Assembly: GCA_029552745.1 (NCBI GenBank)
Contig: JAKPDK010000184.1
Location: 310,001-374,000 of the forward strand
Reading direction: 5' to 3'
Length of the DNA: 64,000 bases
Source: Candidatus Hydrogenedentota bacterium
Lineage (GTDB): Bacteria > Hydrogenedentota > Hydrogenedentia > Hydrogenedentales > SLHB01
Shown: one piece after another, positions 60,591-64,000 of the stretch
Layout of the letters: every line of letters begins with the position of its first letter
Position numbering within the stretch: position 1 is the first letter of the stretch
Made by a program: the position numbers and the translations under genes
The notes under the pieces: generated by a model
Told to the model about the DNA's origin: nothing
The model's input: the letters and a program-made list of their open reading frames with translations, nothing else
The model's database searches: none

Positions 60591-61958
60591 ATGTCCGGAG
60601 GTTTCGCCAACCGGAGACCTTCCCGTGTTTTTTTCGTCACGGTTGTTATCGGTTGGTTGGGGAGCGTCTCCGCTTTTTGTTGGCTATTCTCCACCGGTGA
60701 TTCCCGCCTGAAACTCGAAGGTTGGGATGAGCAACACTATTATGCGTATGCGCGGTCGCTCGCAATCGATGGCGACCTGGATTTTTCCAACGAGTATGAG
60801 TACTTTTACGGCAATTCCGCGGCGGGCGACTCACCAAATTTGTCTGTGCCGCCCACTCCTACGGGTCTCCGTCCAAACCGCTACCCCGCAGGCATGGGAC
60901 TTTTACTGGCACCGCTTGTGTGGTTAGCCCATGGCCTAACATGGACGGTTAATCTATTTTGCAAGTATCCAATGCCGTACGACGGATGGGCTCCCACGTA
61001 CCTCCTCTCCTATTGTCTGGGTAGCATTACCCTCGCCTGGTTCGGCATAACACTGACATGGCAAACCCTCAGCCGCATGGTCGGCTTTCCAAAGGCAACT
61101 ATCGCCGTCTTCTCCATGTTCTTCGGGACCAATCTCTTTTATTACCTGGTGTTTCAGCCCGGAATGGCACACGCTGTCTCCACAGGACTGGCTGGATGTT
61201 ATATGTATGTGCTGGTTCGATATGAAGAAAAGCATATAGTCCCGAGGGCTGTACTCCTTGGACTTCTAAACGGTATCATGGGCGCCGTTCGTTACACGGA
61301 TGCTCTTATCGGTCTCATGTTCGGGGTCTATGAACTCCTTCCTGTTCTCTTTTTTGCTGAAAAAAGACAAGCCAAGAATCTTCTTCAAATCATAAAATTG
61401 GGACTTTATTATCTAGGTGGATTTCTTACGGGAATTGCTCCCCAAGTACTTGTATGGAAAACGCTGACGGGTTCTTTTCTAGCTAATACATACGCAGGCT
61501 ACTCATTTCATTGGTTTCAGCCGGCGGTTATCCAAAGCCTGTTTTCCACGCGGAATTCGCTGTTCTTTTACTCCCCTTTGGTTCTATGGGCATTGTGGGG
61601 AATGTTGCGGGGCATGTTCGGACAATACATGCGGCTTTTTGTGTCGGGGCTCTTTTTCTTCGTTGCACTGGTCTATGTCAACATGGCATGGAGCTGCTGG
61701 TGGTTCGGCGCGTCGTTCGGTGCACGCGCCATGCTATCGTGCTGGCCTATATGGACAGCCGGACTGGCTTGGCAGTTGAAGACAGGAATTACGTCAGAAA
61801 AACCGTATCTACAGCCGAAAACCTGGGCGACTTTAGGAATCATCGTACTATGCATCAGCTGGACGTTGCTTCTGGCAATGCTGTTTCATTTTTGCCGAAT
61901 CAGTCATGAAGAAGGGTTCACGTGGCACGAATTCATGCGTGCCGTTTGCATAATATGA
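60591..61958 (+). CDS. Polytopic membrane protein (GT-C-like)
   Basis: LEGWDEQHYYAYARSLAIDGDLDFSNEY and multiple TM segments. Confidence 0.75.
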   Translation: MSGGFANRRPSRVFFVTVVIGWLGSVSAFCWLFSTGDSRLKLEGWDEQHYYAYARSLAIDGDLDFSNEYEYFYGNSAAGDSPNLSVPPTPTGLRPNRYPAGMGLLLAPLVWLAHGLTWTVNLFCKYPMPYDGWAPTYLLSYCLGSITLAWFGITLTWQTLSRMVGFPKATIAVFSMFFGTNLFYYLVFQPGMAHAVSTGLAGCYMYVLVRYEEKHIVPRAVLLGLLNGIMGAVRYTDALIGLMFGVYELLPVLFFAEKRQAKNLLQIIKLGLYYLGGFLTGIAPQVLVWKTLTGSFLANTYAGYSFHWFQPAVIQSLFSTRNSLFFYSPLVLWALWGMLRGMFGQYMRLFVSGLFFFVALVYVNMAWSCWWFGASFGARAMLSCWPIWTAGLAWQLKTGITSEKPYLQPKTWATLGIIVLCISWTLLLAMLFHFCRISHEEGFTWHEFMRAVCII

Positions 61959-61987
61959 GGTAATACCACTCACGGCGTAAAGGTTAC

Positions 61988-62551
61988 ATGACAATCGGGT
62001 CCATCTTACTCATTGCAATCGGTCTTTCCATGGACGCGCTAGCCGTTGCCATAGCATCCGGCATCGTGTTGGGATCCGTGTCTCGGAGACAATTATTTCG
62101 CCTAAGTTTTCATTTCGGTTTGTTTCAGGCGGGCATGCCAGTGCTCGGTTGGCTCACAGGACAGACCTTTGCCAGTCGCATGACCGCTTTTGACCACTGG
62201 ATAGCGTTTGGGTTGCTTGGATATGTGGGTGGGAAAGCCTTGTATCAAGCTCTTCAAGCGCCGGAATCGCTGAGCCAAAAAACCGACCCCACGCGCGGGA
62301 TGAGTTTGGTCACCCTTTCGGTTGCCACGAGCATCGACGCATTTGCCGTCGGACTCAGTTTTGCTCTACTCGACGTAGTCATTTGGTATCCGTGCGCGAT
62401 CATTGGCTTCACCACAGCGTTGGTCACCATGTTCGGCATGCTCATGGGCGGACGTCTCGGTATGAAATTTGGCCGCCGAGTGGAAATCATCGGCGGCCTT
62501 GTGCTCATCGGGATTGGCACAAAAATCCTTATTCAACACTTAATGATGTAG
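61988..62551 (+). CDS. mntP: Manganese efflux pump MntP family
   Basis: IGLSMDALAVAIASGIVLG, LSVATSIDAFAVGLSFALL duplicated motif; six TM, 187 aa. Confidence 0.9.
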   Translation: MTIGSILLIAIGLSMDALAVAIASGIVLGSVSRRQLFRLSFHFGLFQAGMPVLGWLTGQTFASRMTAFDHWIAFGLLGYVGGKALYQALQAPESLSQKTDPTRGMSLVTLSVATSIDAFAVGLSFALLDVVIWYPCAIIGFTTALVTMFGMLMGGRLGMKFGRRVEIIGGLVLIGIGTKILIQHLMM

Positions 62552-62595
62552 CAAAGCCCGCTTTTGCTCAAGAACATGATTCCACAAGGTGTAGT

Positions 62596-63648
62596 TCACT
62601 CGTACTTCTTACCCATCAAGTGGCAGAGAATGAATCGGTCGAGTTCTTCATAATCCCGCTCTCGGATGAGCTGTTCCTCGATCTTACGATCAAGCGTTGC
62701 CACCTTCTCCAAAAGGAATAAGAACCGTTCCCGGCTGTAGGCAAGGTGCTTCCAATTTCCGGACGCTTTCTGGGTCCGCATCATTTGCACGTCCAGTCCG
62801 ACACATTCGCCTTTTCTGCCGTAACCATATTCTTCAAGAACCCGCACCTGGTTAAAAGCACGGCGCAAGTTGTAGGAGCCGAAGGTCTTGTCCTGGTCAA
62901 ACTTCAGACCACCCTGGTCATTCAAATGTACACTCCAGAGCTTATTATGCGCCAAGGCATACCCCATATCGTCGGACGGATCCAACCCTGCCAGAATGGA
63001 GTGCGCCGTTTCCACCAAAACGCCCACGCGACTAGGGTCAGCGGTCATGTAACTCAAGCCCACGGCATGTCCGATGGTGGAAATAATGGCACTGTCGACC
63101 GGTTCGTTCGGTTTGGGCTCAATGAGAATACAAATATTGGGGTCGTACTCGAGAAAGGTGTTGATCGCATCTCGGATTTGCAGGACTTGGATGCGCGCGA
63201 TTTTGCTTTCACGGATATACGTTCCTTCGCGCGCTAGCCACAGGACGATTTTTCTTGTTCCCAAAATATTCGCAATGTCGATCGCTGTTTTCGTCCGAGT
63301 AATTGCATAGCGTCGGCACTTTGGATCGTTATTCGTGTAGGCGCCATCTATCGTTTCAGGGGCAAACCACAACCGCGGCGCAACAAATTCCGCTTCAAGC
63401 CCTTCGTCGTTGAGCATTTTCTTTACTTTTCGGGCTTCTTTTGCAATCTGCGAAGAAGACTTGGAATCGAGATCAGGCACTACGTCATCGTCATGAAACT
63501 GGACCAGCTCAAACTGAAGTTTACGTGCCAATTTGATCTTCTTTGCCAGAGGAATCGGTTGACGCACCGGAGGTCCAAAAGGATCCGCACCTTCCGAGAT
63601 ATTCCACGGACCAAAGGAAAACCGATACTGTCCCTTATAAGCTGCCAT
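62596..63648 (-). CDS. Xylose isomerase-like TIM barrel protein
   Basis: RFSFGPWNISEGADPFGPPVR, ILIEPKPNEPVD, SVHLNDQGGLKFDQDKTFG. Confidence 0.88.
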   Translation of the reverse strand: MAAYKGQYRFSFGPWNISEGADPFGPPVRQPIPLAKKIKLARKLQFELVQFHDDDVVPDLDSKSSSQIAKEARKVKKMLNDEGLEAEFVAPRLWFAPETIDGAYTNNDPKCRRYAITRTKTAIDIANILGTRKIVLWLAREGTYIRESKIARIQVLQIRDAINTFLEYDPNICILIEPKPNEPVDSAIISTIGHAVGLSYMTADPSRVGVLVETAHSILAGLDPSDDMGYALAHNKLWSVHLNDQGGLKFDQDKTFGSYNLRRAFNQVRVLEEYGYGRKGECVGLDVQMMRTQKASGNWKHLAYSRERFLFLLEKVATLDRKIEEQLIRERDYEELDRFILCHLMGKKYE

Positions 63649-63740
63649 CTTAAACACCCTCCATTTTCACAAACACCGCAACCCTTCGGTACAAGTGAAA
63701 AGCATAATGCTTCTTTCAGCGCACATCAAACCCGCTGGAT

Positions 63741-64000
63741 AAGTTCACAATCGTTTGGCACTGTGAGTTCATACCCCCGGTTGTTATTGGGAGGAGCGGG
63801 TCTTCGAAGCGACGAAGCAATCGCCTCATCTTCTACGGAGGCACAACGCGTTGCAGCCTATCCCGACTCCGGGTTATCCCCCGGATACCTCAGGGGATTG
63901 CCACGTCGTGCCTGTCGGCACTCCTCGCAATGACACCGCTGGGGATGCAGCGGAAAAAGCGCCCCGGAAAGACGGCAACTTCCCATAATTCCCGAGGGAT
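63741..64000. repeat. Dispersed palindromic repeat, copy E (cut by window end)
   Basis: Left AAGTTCACAATCGTTTGGCACTG; GGGAGGAGCGGGTCTTCGAAGCGACGAAGCAATC...GGGGATTGCCACGTCGTGCCTGTCGGCACTCCTCGCAATGACA. Confidence 0.82.

Noticed and set aside
61959-61987. Possible yybP-ykoY manganese riboswitch upstream of mntP
   Set aside because: Only about 30 bp separate mntP from the preceding gene, too short for the aptamer

Overview
Gene-dense bacterial chromosome window of moderate GC. The lineage cannot be fixed from this window; gene content suggests an uncultivated PVC/Hydrogenedentota/Sumerlaeota-like heterotroph (inference). I support about 55 protein genes, one tRNA-Ser(TGA), and five loci of a dispersed palindromic repeat. 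Content includes: a partial AGE-family epimerase; a YhaO/YhaN-like (SbcCD-related) pair; fumC; purE; many carbohydrate genes (GH172/DUF2961, GH38, uronate isomerase, xylose isomerase, a Gfo/Idh + PmoA-like pair); two UroD-superfamily proteins; a sigma-54 activator; pilT; a complete pstSCAB-B-phoU operon plus a second phoU; a large hybrid kinase; leuCD; cstA; mntP. Most notable: (1) the tandem pstB genes look complementarily degenerate. The downstream copy has lost the LSGGQ signature (LPLDQ) but keeps its Q- and H-loops, while the upstream copy keeps LSGGQ but has lost the Q-loop Gln (A) and H-loop His (N), which predicts an obligate asymmetric PstB heterodimer in a phosphate importer. (2) A degenerate GGDEF (GGDAF) domain fused to a ribbon-helix-helix-like tail, whose own promoter looks leaderless and carries an ATACATA-N8-TATGTAT inverted repeat over the -35 box. 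(3) A dispersed palindromic repeat with a GTCATTGCGAGGAG...CTCCTCGCAATGAC core inside a larger conserved shell, including a nested compound copy. No CRISPR array, rRNA, transposase or prophage was recognised. All family calls come from reading motifs; no database search was run.
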